Source: Lonepinella koalarum
Lineage (GTDB): Bacteria > Pseudomonadota > Gammaproteobacteria > Enterobacterales > Pasteurellaceae
Direction of reading: 5' to 3'
DNA: 64,000 bases
Assembly: GCF_004565475.1 (NCBI RefSeq)
Contig: NZ_SRHX01000002.1
Coordinates: 124,001-188,000, forward strand
The translations under genes were made by a program, and so were the position numbers. The number at the start of each line of letters is the position of its first letter. Position 1 is the first letter of the stretch. Of the stretch, positions 20,484-29,950 are shown in pieces. The notes under the pieces were generated by a model that worked only from the letters and a program-made list of their open reading frames with translations, ran no database searches and was not told the origin of the DNA.

Positions 20484-21320
20484 TCATTTACGAATAATGC
20501 GTTGAATATGAATAGCTAAATATAACTGTTCATCTTGATTTAAGGTTTTATCAAAATTTTTAACTAAGTATTTATTAATTTTTTCCACACATTGATACAC
20601 ATCAGGATAGGCTTTTCGGGTTTGTTGATAGAGAAAATCATCACCAAAATTGGGTATTTCCTGATTGGAGAATAAGCGTTGCGAAAAATGTTGTAAATGG
20701 GTGATAAATCGTCCGCAATCAAAATCATTAGGATCTAATACCAGATTAAAATGATAACCGACAATCGCTAAAATATCTTTAATGATTTGCATAGTACGAT
20801 AAGTTTCAGGCATTTCACTGTCTGTACGGGCATTAAAAATATGTAAAGCGATAAATCCTGCTTCATCATCGCTCATTTCCACCTTCATTTCACGATTAAT
20901 TAATTGCACCGCATACTGTCCAATGGCAAATTCCTTTTTATAGAGGCGTTGAATTTCATAGGACAAGCCATTTTGGATCGGTTGTTGATGACGAAGTCGT
21001 TCTACTGCATGATAAATATGATCGGTTAAACTGACATAAATATTATTGGACAATTCCGTCCCTAACAGATGATTGGCGTGGTTGATAATACGATGGGTTA
21101 AACGAAAATATTGTGGTGGAATTTCACTTAAAATTTCAGTTAAATGAGTCGCAAAAATACTTTTATTTAAACTAAAGGTCTTCTCAATAGCTTGCTCATT
21201 AACCAAATCTCCCACTTTTTTGTTAAAGGAAATGCCTTTGCCCAAAATAACTAATTCTGTGCCATGTTCATTTTCTGCCAAGATAGCGTTGTTGTTAAAG
21301 ATCTTAGTAATTTTTAGCAT
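20484..21320 (-). CDS. licT: BglG/LicT-family transcription antiterminator
   Basis: 278 aa from ATG 21320. The N-terminal ~55 residues are the CAT RNA-binding domain (LKITKIFNNNAILAENEHGTELVILGKGI). Two PTS regulation domains follow, with conserved histidines in LTDHIYHAVERL and ALHIFNART (PRD1/2) and in LYLAIHIQRI. It should bind the RAT upstream of bglF. It is encoded convergently to its target operon, not within it. The frame can be extended to 21341 but lacks an RBS there. Confidence 0.93.
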   Translation of the reverse strand: MLKITKIFNNNAILAENEHGTELVILGKGISFNKKVGDLVNEQAIEKTFSLNKSIFATHLTEILSEIPPQYFRLTHRIINHANHLLGTELSNNIYVSLTDHIYHAVERLRHQQPIQNGLSYEIQRLYKKEFAIGQYAVQLINREMKVEMSDDEAGFIALHIFNARTDSEMPETYRTMQIIKDILAIVGYHFNLVLDPNDFDCGRFITHLQHFSQRLFSNQEIPNFGDDFLYQQTRKAYPDVYQCVEKINKYLVKNFDKTLNQDEQLYLAIHIQRIIRK

Positions 21321-21432
21321 AGCAATTTCCCGTATATTCAATCATAAAAGGTGGAAAATTCCAGACTCAATTTCATTATAGATAAACCTGACATAAAGTC
21401 TATTGGTTATAATAAAAAATATTTTTTTAATT

Positions 21433-21448
21433 TATGACGGAGATCACA
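21433..21448 (+). promoter_or_regulatory. CRP-like site before the PTS IICB gene
   Basis: TATGACGGAGATCACA matches the CRP consensus TGTGA-N6-TCACA at 9 of 10 positions, 80 bp before the start codon. licT diverges on the other side and might share it. Confidence 0.6.
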
Positions 21449-21527
21449 TTTTTTTTACAAAAATTGGAGTAGACTTTCTTCCGCTGTATGGAAATAAACA
21501 AAAACTTCAAATCTTAAGGAGAACATT

Positions 21528-22982
21528 ATGAGCACTCTTAATTATTTACAAAAAATAGGGCGTGCACTGATGGTGCCGGTGGCGGCATTGCCAGCAGCGG
21601 CACTATTAATGGGCGTAGGTTATTGGCTTGACCCTGATGGTTGGGGAGCAAATAGCCAATTGGCGGCATTATTAATTAAATCGGGTGGTGCGATTATCGA
21701 TCAAATGCCGTTTCTATTTGCTATTGGTGTAGCGTTTGGGATGTCAGAAGATAAACATGGTTCCGCCGCACTTTCCGGTTTAGTTGGCTATTTAGTGGTG
21801 ACTACCTTACTTTCCCCCGGTGCAGTCGCTCAATTACAAGGCATTGCGGCGGATCAAGTGCCAGCTGCCTTTAATAAAATTAACAATCAGTTTATCGGTA
21901 TTTTAGTTGGGGTAATTTCCGCAGAATTGTATAACCGTTTCCATACCGTTGAACTACCTAAAGCCTTGGCTTTCTTTAGTGGTAAACGGCTAGTACCAAT
22001 TGTGGTGTCTTTGGTGATGATTATTGTTGCCTTTGTGTTACTTTATGTTTGGCCAGTGATTTTTGGTGGCTTGGTGTCTTTCGGGGAATCCATTAAAGAT
22101 TTAGGGGCGACTGGTGCGGGTATTTATGCTTTCTTTAACCGTTTATTGATCCCTGTTGGTTTACATCACGCGTTGAACTCTGTATTCTGGTTTGATGTAG
22201 CGGGTATCAATGATATTCCAAATTTCTTAGGTGGTGCTCAATCTCTTGCCGATGGTAAAGCTGTTTTAGGTGTAACCGGTATGTATCAAGCCGGTTTCTT
22301 CCCTGTCATGATGTTTGGTTTACCAGCCGCTGCACTGGCGATTTATCACAGTGCCAAACCTGCCAAAAAAGCCCAAATTGCATCTATTATGTTTGCCGCT
22401 GCATTGGCATCATTCTTCACTGGTATCACTGAACCACTTGAATTTGCCTTTATGTTTGTGGCACCAGTGCTTTATGTAGTACATGCACTGTTAACCGCAC
22501 TTTCTGTCTATATAGCAGCAACCATGCATTGGATCGCTGGTTTTGGGTTTAGTGCAGGGTTAGTGGATATGGTGCTTTCTTCTCGTAATCCATTGGCCGT
22601 GAATTGGTATATGCTGATTGTACAAGGTTTAATCTTTGCCGGCATTTACTATGTATTGTTCCGTGCGGTAATCAAAATGTTTAATTTGAAAACGCCGGGG
22701 CGTGAAGATGACGATGTGATCGAAACAGTCGCTGAAAATACTAATTACGCTGAACGAGCGATGCAATTTACGCAAGCTCTCGGTGGTAAACAAAATCTCA
22801 GCAATGTTGATTATTGCACCACAAGATTACGTTTAACCGTACAAGATATGAATAAAATCAATGAAGCCAAACTCAAAGCACTCGGTTCGAAAGGTCTAGT
22901 GAAAATGGGAAATAATGGTTTACAAGTGATTTTAGGGCTAGAAGCAGAATTTATTGCGGAAGCGATGAAAAAAGCGCATTAA
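21528..22982 (+). CDS. PTS permease EIICB, GlcNAc/glucose family (NagE-like)
   Basis: 484 aa. Domain order C-B with no EIIA, so it must borrow a separate EIIA such as Crr. EIIC opens LQKIGRALMVPVAALPAAALLMGVGYW and contains LLIPVGLHHALNSVFWFDV, FFTGITEPLEFAFMFVAP and FNLKTPGRE. The GLHHALNS form is closer to N-acetylglucosamine permeases than to PtsG. EIIB has the phospho-Cys430 in VDYCTTRLRL. RBS AAGGAGAA. It is probably an inner-membrane GlcNAc (or glucose/related) importer-kinase; the exact sugar is uncertain. Confidence 0.82.
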   Translation: MSTLNYLQKIGRALMVPVAALPAAALLMGVGYWLDPDGWGANSQLAALLIKSGGAIIDQMPFLFAIGVAFGMSEDKHGSAALSGLVGYLVVTTLLSPGAVAQLQGIAADQVPAAFNKINNQFIGILVGVISAELYNRFHTVELPKALAFFSGKRLVPIVVSLVMIIVAFVLLYVWPVIFGGLVSFGESIKDLGATGAGIYAFFNRLLIPVGLHHALNSVFWFDVAGINDIPNFLGGAQSLADGKAVLGVTGMYQAGFFPVMMFGLPAAALAIYHSAKPAKKAQIASIMFAAALASFFTGITEPLEFAFMFVAPVLYVVHALLTALSVYIAATMHWIAGFGFSAGLVDMVLSSRNPLAVNWYMLIVQGLIFAGIYYVLFRAVIKMFNLKTPGREDDDVIETVAENTNYAERAMQFTQALGGKQNLSNVDYCTTRLRLTVQDMNKINEAKLKALGSKGLVKMGNNGLQVILGLEAEFIAEAMKKAH

Positions 22983-23001
22983 TACAGGTTGAGAAAAATC
23001 A

Positions 23002-23025
23002 ATGCCCGGTGATTAAACCGGGTAT
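23002..23025 (+). terminator. hairpin after the PTS IICB gene
   Basis: ATGCCCGGT and ACCGGGTAT form a 9-bp stem with one wobble and a 6-nt loop. No real T tract follows, so it is a weak terminator or an mRNA 3'-end stabiliser. Confidence 0.5.
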
Positions 23026-23669
23026 TGAAATCTGAGTCATCATTTGCCTACAACTTCGTAACAAAATTTATTTATATTAACTAAATTTAATGATGCCGTG
23101 TATCACAATAGGGATATGAATTTTATTAAGATCAATCAGATAAATCATATTTTATTATGAAGTTAGATCGCATACAGTTTAAATTGGTATAATTTATTTT
23201 GTTAACATAATTTTAATGAAATGTCAATATCCTGTTTTTTGTCTAAGACGATCTGCATCACCTATTTTCATTTAACATAATTAAGATTTTTTTATTGCTA
23301 TTTATTTGTTGAAACCATTCAGCAAAATATAATTTTATTAACATATTGAAATATAATAAAAAGTAATGTTTGTTCAATATGCAAACGGTTGCTTAGTCTA
23401 ATATGCAACCAATTTAACTCAAGCAGATCCGACCAGTATTTGTTTTTAAAAAATTAACTGTACTTAAAGCATTTTTTGTGGACAATACGCATCCCAGATT
23501 GAAGTGGAATTTCAATCTATCAGTATTTTTGTATTAATAATCCAGTAAAGTGTTGAGTCTAACTCTTTTATCAGCTGCATTATTTCTAAACAAGATAAAT
23601 ACGGTAAATAGCGCTATCTAACGCCCGTTAGATACGGATTGTTGTAAAAATAAAAATGGAGATTTTAAA
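23026..23669 (+). promoter_or_regulatory. long AT-rich leader upstream of the tad locus
   Basis: About 640 bp with no gene. It holds at least two clean inverted repeats: AGATTGAA-7 nt-TTCAATCT (23496-23518), and a 20-bp element TATCTAACG-CC-CGTTAGATA (23615-23634) that ends 35 bp before flp1. Direct ATATGCAA copies lie near 23377 and 23401. The second repeat could be an operator or a leader hairpin. I saw no clear -35/-10 pair close to consensus. It presumably contains the flp/tad promoter. Confidence 0.5.
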
Positions 23670-23909
23670 ATGTTGTCTAACATTTCAACAAAAGCTTATA
23701 TTTCAGTAACTGAAGGGTTACGTCATTTCAAAAATGATCAAAAAGGTGTAACAGCGATTGAATACGGTTTAATTGCTATTGTTATTGCAGTATTTATTAT
23801 TGCGGTATTCTATGGTGATAACGGGTTTGTTGCTAAACTATCATCTAAATTCAGTGAGTTAGCTTCTGCTATTAGTTCTGCAAGTTTTAGTACACCAGCA
23901 GGTAAGTGA
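23670..23909 (+). CDS. flp1: Flp major pilin 1
   Basis: 79 aa. Type IVb prepilin: a basic leader, then the processing site at KG/VTAIEYGLIAIVIAVFIIAV. The Glu and Tyr of the EY motif are typical of Flp pilins and the hydrophobic stretch forms the pilus core. TadV should cleave after the Gly. It is polymerised by the Tad machine into adhesive fibrils used for tight adherence and biofilm. First gene of the locus, with a good RBS (ATGGAGATT). Confidence 0.93.
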   Translation: MLSNISTKAYISVTEGLRHFKNDQKGVTAIEYGLIAIVIAVFIIAVFYGDNGFVAKLSSKFSELASAISSASFSTPAGK

Positions 23910-23922
23910 TAAAATACTAGGT

Positions 23923-23950
23923 ACTAGTAGCTAAATTATTGGCTGCTAGT
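23923..23950 (+). other. stem-loop between flp1 and flp2
   Basis: ACTAGTAGC and GCTGCTAGT pair over 9 bp with one G-U wobble. It may protect or end the abundant flp1 message so that pilin exceeds the downstream genes. Confidence 0.4.
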
Positions 23951-23970
23951 GCCAAGCTAGGAATTTAAGG

Positions 23971-24198
23971 ATGTTATCCAATTTATCAAGTAAAATTTAT
24001 TTTCTAGTAACTGAATGGTTGCATGATATAAAAAAAGATCAAACAGGTGTCACGACCATTGAATATGGATTAATCATTTTTGTGATTGGACTTTTTTTAA
24101 TTGCGATGTTGTATAGCCCTAATAGCTTTATCGTTAAATTATCAGATAAATTAGCTGTTTTATCTGACACCATTTCTGATGCCGTCGTAGATAAATAA
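23971..24198 (+). CDS. flp2: Flp pilin 2
   Basis: 75 aa, clearly related to flp1. The processing site is TG/VTTIEYGLIIFVIGLFLIAM. In the homologous Aggregatibacter locus the second flp gene is dispensable or little expressed, and I infer a minor role here. It starts 61 bp after flp1 and is followed by its own stem-loop. Confidence 0.9.
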   Translation: MLSNLSSKIYFLVTEWLHDIKKDQTGVTTIEYGLIIFVIGLFLIAMLYSPNSFIVKLSDKLAVLSDTISDAVVDK

Positions 24199-24207
24199 CT
24201 TGTGTTA

Positions 24208-24228
24208 TGGCTAAATATTCTTTAGCCA
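24208..24228 (+). other. stem-loop after flp2
   Basis: TGGCTAAA-TATTC-TTTAGCCA is a perfect 8-bp stem without a T tract. It probably marks an mRNA processing or attenuation point between the pilin genes and the assembly genes. Confidence 0.45.
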
Positions 24229-24336
24229 GTTGGATAAATTAAGGAAAATGGATTTTCCAATTCTTCTCATTAATTATACGTTCTTATAATATTTTTAAAT
24301 TGTTCTTGTTGCAAAAATTTTAACAGTAGCAGAGTT

Positions 24337-24771
24337 ATGTTTAGAGAAGGGTTAATTATATTTCTTAACATCATCACTATTGTTTTATTAATCAATATTT
24401 CTTGGTCTGATATTAAATATAGAATTATTGCGAATAAAATAGTTATTGGTTTATGTTTGGTATTCATTATTTTAACTGGATTAAAATATGAAACGCTTTT
24501 TATTTTAACCCCCTTGTTTGTATTGCTGATTGGATTTTTATTATTTACCCTGAGGATAATAGGGGGTGGAGATGTTAAACTCATTGCCGCATTAACATTA
24601 TCTTTACCAAATGATCAAATTCCATCACTTTTCTTTTTTATTACATTCTCTGGACTACTTGTTATTATTGTAGGTTTTCTGTTTTACAGAAAAGCCATTA
24701 CGGACAATGGTGTGCCTTACGGTGTTGCAATTAGCTTAGGTTATTTAGTCAATATGTGTCTGTATAGCTGA
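24337..24771 (+). CDS. tadV: TadV prepilin peptidase
   Basis: 144 aa membrane aspartic protease of the small (CpaA-like) class. The first catalytic Asp is in ISWSDIKYRIIANK and the second in GGGDVKLIAALTLS. About four to five hydrophobic segments. It removes leader peptides from Flp1, Flp2 and the pseudopilins TadE and TadF. The RBS is weak and the 138-bp gap before it holds the flp2 hairpin. Confidence 0.9.
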   Translation: MFREGLIIFLNIITIVLLINISWSDIKYRIIANKIVIGLCLVFIILTGLKYETLFILTPLFVLLIGFLLFTLRIIGGGDVKLIAALTLSLPNDQIPSLFFFITFSGLLVIIVGFLFYRKAITDNGVPYGVAISLGYLVNMCLYS

Positions 24772-24830
24772 TAACCTTTAGCATAATTACTATTATTAAC
24801 TTTATTAAATTTATAAATTAAGGATTAAAA

Positions 24831-25616
24831 ATGAATTATAGAGTTCTTTTTCTAATTTCATTTCTTATTCTTGCTGTTGGGTTAGGTGGATTATTTTTTA
24901 TTCCATCATCAAATGATGCTGATTCTGCTGTCACACAAGGCGAACAAGCGACCACAATCAAGGAAGATAAAGAACAGAAATTAATTACCACGGCAGTATT
25001 AGTTCGTGATGTGGCGAAAGGAACATTGCTTCAAGCGGAAGATTATACTCTTTCTGATTTAACTGTTGATGTAGATAGCCCTTTAGTTGAGAAGGATTTG
25101 AAAGATTGGCTTGATAGTTCGGCTAATCATTCATTACAAGGTTTTTTAGTGAGTGAAAATTTATCTAAGGATTCTTTTTTATCTAAAAATAATATTATTT
25201 CACCTGATGATGCTAAATTCTTACTTTCTACTGTCGATAGTGAGCATGAAGTTGCTTATCGTGTTTATATTAAATCACCAGAAGCTTATCTTTTAGATAC
25301 TGTTTTGGCAGGTAGTTCAGTGTCTGTTTTTGCACAACAAACTGCAAAAGGATTTGATAGTGCAGATAGAAATGAATTAATCAAAATAATAGATAATCTA
25401 TTAGTGTTATATAGCAAAAAATTTTCCGATGAGGAAATTAAAAATTCTGGTAGCCAAGGTGTGATTGGGTATATTACGGTAAAAGCTGATGCTAACCAAG
25501 TTCAGAAAATTTATGCCGTTGCAAAAGAAAGTAAGTTAATTATTTTGCCAACCAATACAGAAGCCTCTACGATTAATCATCGGGGTATGTTTATTAGAAA
25601 ATTAAGAGGACAATAA
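24831..25616 (+). CDS. rcpC: Flp pilus assembly protein RcpC (CpaB family)
   Basis: 261 aa. An N-terminal hydrophobic anchor (VLFLISFLILAVGLGGLFFI) precedes a SAF/CpaB-like domain (TTAVLVRDVAKGTLLQAEDY). It is periplasmic and thought to link the secretin RcpA to the inner-membrane machine. 2 bp separate it from rcpA. Confidence 0.85.
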   Translation: MNYRVLFLISFLILAVGLGGLFFIPSSNDADSAVTQGEQATTIKEDKEQKLITTAVLVRDVAKGTLLQAEDYTLSDLTVDVDSPLVEKDLKDWLDSSANHSLQGFLVSENLSKDSFLSKNNIISPDDAKFLLSTVDSEHEVAYRVYIKSPEAYLLDTVLAGSSVSVFAQQTAKGFDSADRNELIKIIDNLLVLYSKKFSDEEIKNSGSQGVIGYITVKADANQVQKIYAVAKESKLIILPTNTEASTINHRGMFIRKLRGQ

Positions 25617-25618
25617 GG

Positions 25619-27013
25619 ATGTTGACAACTAGAAAAAAATGGATCACTAAATTTATTGGTTTAGTATTAATCGGTTTATCGTATAACACATTTTCACAAA
25701 CATTTAATTTGGAAAAAGGACAATCTCGGTTAATTAAATCAGATCAAAAAATTGATACGGTATTTGTTTCTTCGCCTAATGTAGCAGATTATGAAATTTT
25801 AGATGATCATAGTTTCATGATTTATACCAAGGAAGAAGGTAAATCAGAAGTTGTTGCATTTGATGAGCAGGGTAATCAAATTAAATCAGATACCATCAAT
25901 GTCAATGACGCATTAAATAATATTGCAGATACAAATAGACAAATTAAAGCACGCTTTCCTAATAGCAAACTTTCCGTTAAGAAAGTCGGTAAGGCTTATA
26001 TAATTGAAGGAGAAGCTATTTCAGAAAATGAACGTGATGAGATTAATCGTATTGTGGGGGCTTCATTGGGATCAAGTCCAAAAGTTACCGAATATAAATT
26101 GCAACATGCTACTGGTGGTGATGATAAAGTTTCGTTTTTAGATAAATATAGCTATGACGATGTAATCAATAATTCTCAAGTTGCGGATAATGTACAAATC
26201 AATGTGAAATTAACCGTGGTGGAAGTCAATAAAAAGTTTTCTGACGCGTTAGGAATTAATTGGAATAATCTACACGGTAATCTTCTCAACAACTTGGGTA
26301 AAAGTTTCTCTGGCAGTGGCGGTTTTAATGGGACAAATGGTGGAACCTTATCCCTTAATGCTGATGGGTTAAGTATTTTTATTAATGCGTTAGATAATCA
26401 GAACAATGGCAAAATTTTAGCTGAACCGAATGTTTCCATGTTATCGGGTGAGACAGCGGATATTTTAGTTGGGGGAGAACTTCCTTTTGCGCAACGAGAT
26501 CGTGATGGTAATCCAACCATTATTTACAAAGATTTCGGGATTAAATTAGGGGTCGGTGCAAAATTACAAAAAGATAATCGCATTCGTTTGGCATTAGCTC
26601 AAGAAGTCAGTACGTTAGCAGGTAACTATCAGTATGATGGGATTGGTGCGATACCATTCTTTAATACACGTCGTTCTAAATCTACCTTTGAAATTGCGGA
26701 CGGAGAAAGTTTTATTATTGGTGGTTTACTCAGCCAAGATGATATTGAAGGTTTATCTAAAATTCCTGTGCTAGGTGATATTCCTATTTTAGGATCTTTT
26801 TTCCGTAGTGCATCAACACAGCGTGAAAGCCGAGAGTTAGTGATTGTAGCAACGGTAAATTTAGTTAAGGCGGTTAACAGTGAGCAAATTGTTTATCCAA
26901 CGTTTGAACAAACTGGCACCATGGAACGTTTTTTCCATGTTACCCCGTTGAAAAAAGTTTACCACCAAACACTTATCACTAATTTCTTAAAAGATGGAGG
27001 ATTTATCCAATGA
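25619..27013 (+). CDS. rcpA: Flp pilus secretin RcpA
   Basis: 464 aa. Signal peptide (KFIGLVLIGLSYNTFSQ), an N-terminal domain with FNLEKGQSRLIKSDQKIDTVFVSSP, a BON-like middle, and the C-terminal secretin domain (NGKILAEPNVSMLSGETADILVGGE; ending SRELVIVATVNLVKA). It forms the outer-membrane channel for the pilus. It overlaps rcpB by 4 nt. Confidence 0.93.
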   Translation: MLTTRKKWITKFIGLVLIGLSYNTFSQTFNLEKGQSRLIKSDQKIDTVFVSSPNVADYEILDDHSFMIYTKEEGKSEVVAFDEQGNQIKSDTINVNDALNNIADTNRQIKARFPNSKLSVKKVGKAYIIEGEAISENERDEINRIVGASLGSSPKVTEYKLQHATGGDDKVSFLDKYSYDDVINNSQVADNVQINVKLTVVEVNKKFSDALGINWNNLHGNLLNNLGKSFSGSGGFNGTNGGTLSLNADGLSIFINALDNQNNGKILAEPNVSMLSGETADILVGGELPFAQRDRDGNPTIIYKDFGIKLGVGAKLQKDNRIRLALAQEVSTLAGNYQYDGIGAIPFFNTRRSKSTFEIADGESFIIGGLLSQDDIEGLSKIPVLGDIPILGSFFRSASTQRESRELVIVATVNLVKAVNSEQIVYPTFEQTGTMERFFHVTPLKKVYHQTLITNFLKDGGFIQ

Positions 27014-27504
27014 AAAGAATTTTAGCCGGATTATTTGTAAGCGTTTTCTATCAAGCTGCATTCGGACAGATGAATGAATTGGCAAAAGATATGGCAATAG
27101 TACAGCCAACGCAAAGTCAATATGCGATGCAATCTCAATTAGTTAATCGCCATATATTAGCGACTAATACTGATTTGGCAATACACAACGTCATTCGTGA
27201 TGTAGTTCGAGATGTTGGGAGCGATAAAAGTAAAAATGTCAATATTATTTGGTCGGATTCATCGGCAAAACTTAGTGCTGAACATATTCAAAAAGCATTA
27301 ATTGCGAAAGGCATTAAAAAAAATAATATTCATATAAAGAGTGTTAGCAAGGATCAGTTACTTTATCCGTTATATGTTGAAGTTGAACATAAAGGAATAA
27401 AGAAAACAAATTGCCGTTTTGATACGGCAGAAGATCATATGAGTTTTGATCCTTATAAGCCTTGTGCTACGAAAAATAATTATCGTATTCAATTGAAAAA
27501 CTAA
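27010..27504 (+). CDS. rcpB: RcpB, Flp outer-membrane assembly protein
   Basis: 164 aa with a cleavable signal peptide (ILAGLFVSVFYQAAFGQ). No catalytic motif; two Cys (NCRF, KPCAT) near the C-terminus could form a disulfide. Identified by position between rcpA and tadZ and by length. In Aggregatibacter it is outer-membrane associated and supports the secretin. Confidence 0.8.
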   Translation: MKRILAGLFVSVFYQAAFGQMNELAKDMAIVQPTQSQYAMQSQLVNRHILATNTDLAIHNVIRDVVRDVGSDKSKNVNIIWSDSSAKLSAEHIQKALIAKGIKKNNIHIKSVSKDQLLYPLYVEVEHKGIKKTNCRFDTAEDHMSFDPYKPCATKNNYRIQLKN

Positions 27505-27530
27505 TTGGGAAATTTATTACGGGTCAATTT

Positions 27531-28655
27531 ATGTTGTTACTTGATAAAGAAAATGTTGTTACAGATAGTGCACGAAAAATTGTTATTCTATCTGAAAGAG
27601 AAAATATACAGACTTATGTTGCACAATTACTGCGTACTCGTGGTTTAGAACGAATTGAGATTATTGACAAAGATTTTTTAACTGACGATAAAATTACTTT
27701 TACGGTAGAAGAAACCGTAGGGGTTATCGCTGATATCCAAAATGAATCTGATGTTGCTATTCTTTCTGAACGTGTTAATGCTATTGTGCCACAAAATATA
27801 TGGTGTTGCTTAATTGGGACATGTGATTCTATTTCTATTGCACAGAAATTATTGAATAAAAGTATTCTTTATTTTAATACTGATTCGCAATTAATTCAGA
27901 TGGCAGAAAAGATTATTTCTGCCGGTGTTAATATTCCTCAGATTAGAAATACGATTAAAATTTGTGTATTAGGCTGTAAAGGCGGGATTGGCGCCAGTTT
28001 TATTAGTTCACATATAGCAAGTAATATTGTGGCAACCAAAAAAGTTCCTATTTTACTGGCACAGGGTTGCAATGGATCACAAGATTTAGATCTCTTATTT
28101 GATAAAAAAGTGCAAGGCGATATTGTTGAATATGAATCAAATTTGCATTTATTTAAAGGTGAACCACTAAGTTTAGACAGTACACTAAGCGAAAAATATA
28201 ATTTTATTGTTTATGATCAACCTATTTTCAATGTACATCCAGAGCAATTTTCTGGTTTTTTTGAGTATAGCCATAATTTTGTGTTGGTGGTTGAGCGCCG
28301 TATTAGTTCATTGCGAGTGGCTAAACAATTCTTAGAACAATGTGAACGTATTCGTAATACCACTGGAAAATCAATTCGTACGTTTATTTGTGTTTCAGAT
28401 ACGTCTTTAGAAATATCTAAATTAATGGCAAAGTCAGATATTGAATCTTTATTAGGTTGTCCTGTTGATGCAGTTATACCATTTTTAAAGAAAACCGAAA
28501 GTCGCAATATTTTATCTGTAAATTTAAAACGAATTGGACAAAAAGAAATGCATACTTTGGTGATGAAAGTGCTTGGTACGATTTCACGTGTCTCATTCCG
28601 TAGTAATAAAAATAAAAGTTTGCTGTCTTCCATTATTCATTCTTTGACTAAATAA
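27531..28655 (+). CDS. tadZ: TadZ, polar localisation ATPase-like protein
   Basis: 374 aa. The N-terminal ~125 residues are an atypical receiver-like domain (IVILSERENIQTYVAQLLRTRG). The C-terminal part is a MinD/ParA fold with a deviant Walker A KICVLGCKGGIGASFISSH. TadZ places the Tad machine at the cell pole. A clear RBS (AAGGAGG) of the next gene lies just after its stop. Confidence 0.9.
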   Translation: MLLLDKENVVTDSARKIVILSERENIQTYVAQLLRTRGLERIEIIDKDFLTDDKITFTVEETVGVIADIQNESDVAILSERVNAIVPQNIWCCLIGTCDSISIAQKLLNKSILYFNTDSQLIQMAEKIISAGVNIPQIRNTIKICVLGCKGGIGASFISSHIASNIVATKKVPILLAQGCNGSQDLDLLFDKKVQGDIVEYESNLHLFKGEPLSLDSTLSEKYNFIVYDQPIFNVHPEQFSGFFEYSHNFVLVVERRISSLRVAKQFLEQCERIRNTTGKSIRTFICVSDTSLEISKLMAKSDIESLLGCPVDAVIPFLKKTESRNILSVNLKRIGQKEMHTLVMKVLGTISRVSFRSNKNKSLLSSIIHSLTK

Positions 28656-28669
28656 GGAGGTGAATTTCG

Positions 28670-29950
28670 ATGTTAACAAAAAAACAGCAAGTCTTTTTTA
28701 GGAATGAGTTACTCAGTAATTTAGATATTGAGAAGCTTGATCAAATACAAGATGAAAGAGATAAAGTGATTGATGAACTCATGCAAATTGTATATCAAGT
28801 TTCTGATGTTCATCACCTTTATATTACGTCAGTAGATGCCCGTTTTATGGCGGAAATCATTGCTGATGAAATTGATGGTTATGGACCAATGCGAGAATTA
28901 ATGGCTGATGACACGGTTAATGATATTTTAGTTAATGGTCCCAACGATATTTGGATAGAACGTGCAGGTTTGTTGGAAAAAACCGATAAATCCTTTATTG
29001 ATAACGATCAATTAACGGATATTGCAAAACGTTTAGTAGCAAGAGTAGGGCGTCGTATTGATGATTCTTCTCCCTTGGTAGATTCACGTTTGCCTGATGG
29101 AAGTCGTTTAAATGTGGTTGTTCAACCAATTGCATTAGATGGGACATCTATTTCTATTCGTAAATTTAGTAAATCGAAAAAATCACTGCAAGAATTAGTA
29201 AATTTCGGTTCCATGTCACGAGAAATGGCTAATTTTTTGATTATCGCTGCAAGATCTCGAGTGAATATTATTGTGTCAGGTGGTACGGGATCGGGTAAAA
29301 CGACGTTGTTGAATGCCCTGTCTAATTATATTTCACCGCAAGAACGTGTTATTACATTGGAAGATACTGCTGAATTACGTTTAGAACAACCGCACGTTGT
29401 TCGTTTAGAAACACGTTTAGCAGGTGTTGAACATACTGGAGAGATCACGATGCAAGATTTGGTGATTAATGCGCTGCGTATGCGACCAGAACGTATCATT
29501 GTGGGGGAATGTCGTGGTGGTGAAGCATTTCAGATGTTACAAGCGATGAATACTGGACACGATGGTTCCATGTCAACTTTGCACGCAAACAGCCCGAGAG
29601 ATGCTTTAGCCCGTTTAGAAAGTATGGTGATGATGTCGAATGCTTCACTTCCACTTGAAGCAATTCGCCGTAATATAGCTTCTGCGGTGAATATTATTAT
29701 TCAAGCCACTCGTTTAAATGACGGTTCAAGAAAGATTGTTAATATTACTGAAATAATGGGTATGGAAAATGGGCAAATTATATTGCAGGACATTTTCAAC
29801 TTTGAACCAAGTCAATACCGTGATAAAGACGGTAAAATTATCGGAAAATTTATTTGTCATGGCTTATTGAAGCGATCAATTGTTGCACAAAATGCACAGA
29901 TATTCAATTTAAGTTCAGAGTTGGCGGGTATTTTTGGGGAAATGGAATGA
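28670..29950 (+). CDS. tadA: TadA secretion/assembly ATPase
   Basis: 426 aa, GspE/VirB11-like (CpaF family). Walker A VSGGTGSGKTTLLNA, Asp box VITLEDTAELRLEQ, Walker B RPERIIVGECRGGEAFQML and His box MSTLHANSPRDAL. It powers pilus extension at the cytoplasmic face. It ends with an ATGA overlap onto tadB. Confidence 0.96.
   Translation: MLTKKQQVFFRNELLSNLDIEKLDQIQDERDKVIDELMQIVYQVSDVHHLYITSVDARFMAEIIADEIDGYGPMRELMADDTVNDILVNGPNDIWIERAGLLEKTDKSFIDNDQLTDIAKRLVARVGRRIDDSSPLVDSRLPDGSRLNVVVQPIALDGTSISIRKFSKSKKSLQELVNFGSMSREMANFLIIAARSRVNIIVSGGTGSGKTTLLNALSNYISPQERVITLEDTAELRLEQPHVVRLETRLAGVEHTGEITMQDLVINALRMRPERIIVGECRGGEAFQMLQAMNTGHDGSMSTLHANSPRDALARLESMVMMSNASLPLEAIRRNIASAVNIIIQATRLNDGSRKIVNITEIMGMENGQIILQDIFNFEPSQYRDKDGKIIGKFICHGLLKRSIVAQNAQIFNLSSELAGIFGEME

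Noticed and set aside
23026-23669. Hidden gene upstream of flp1
   Set aside because: No frame with a start, RBS and coding character was seen on either strand; stops are frequent and the DNA is very AT-rich.
24205-24230. Rho-independent terminator after flp2
   Set aside because: The stem is good but no T tract follows, so it is listed only as a stem-loop.
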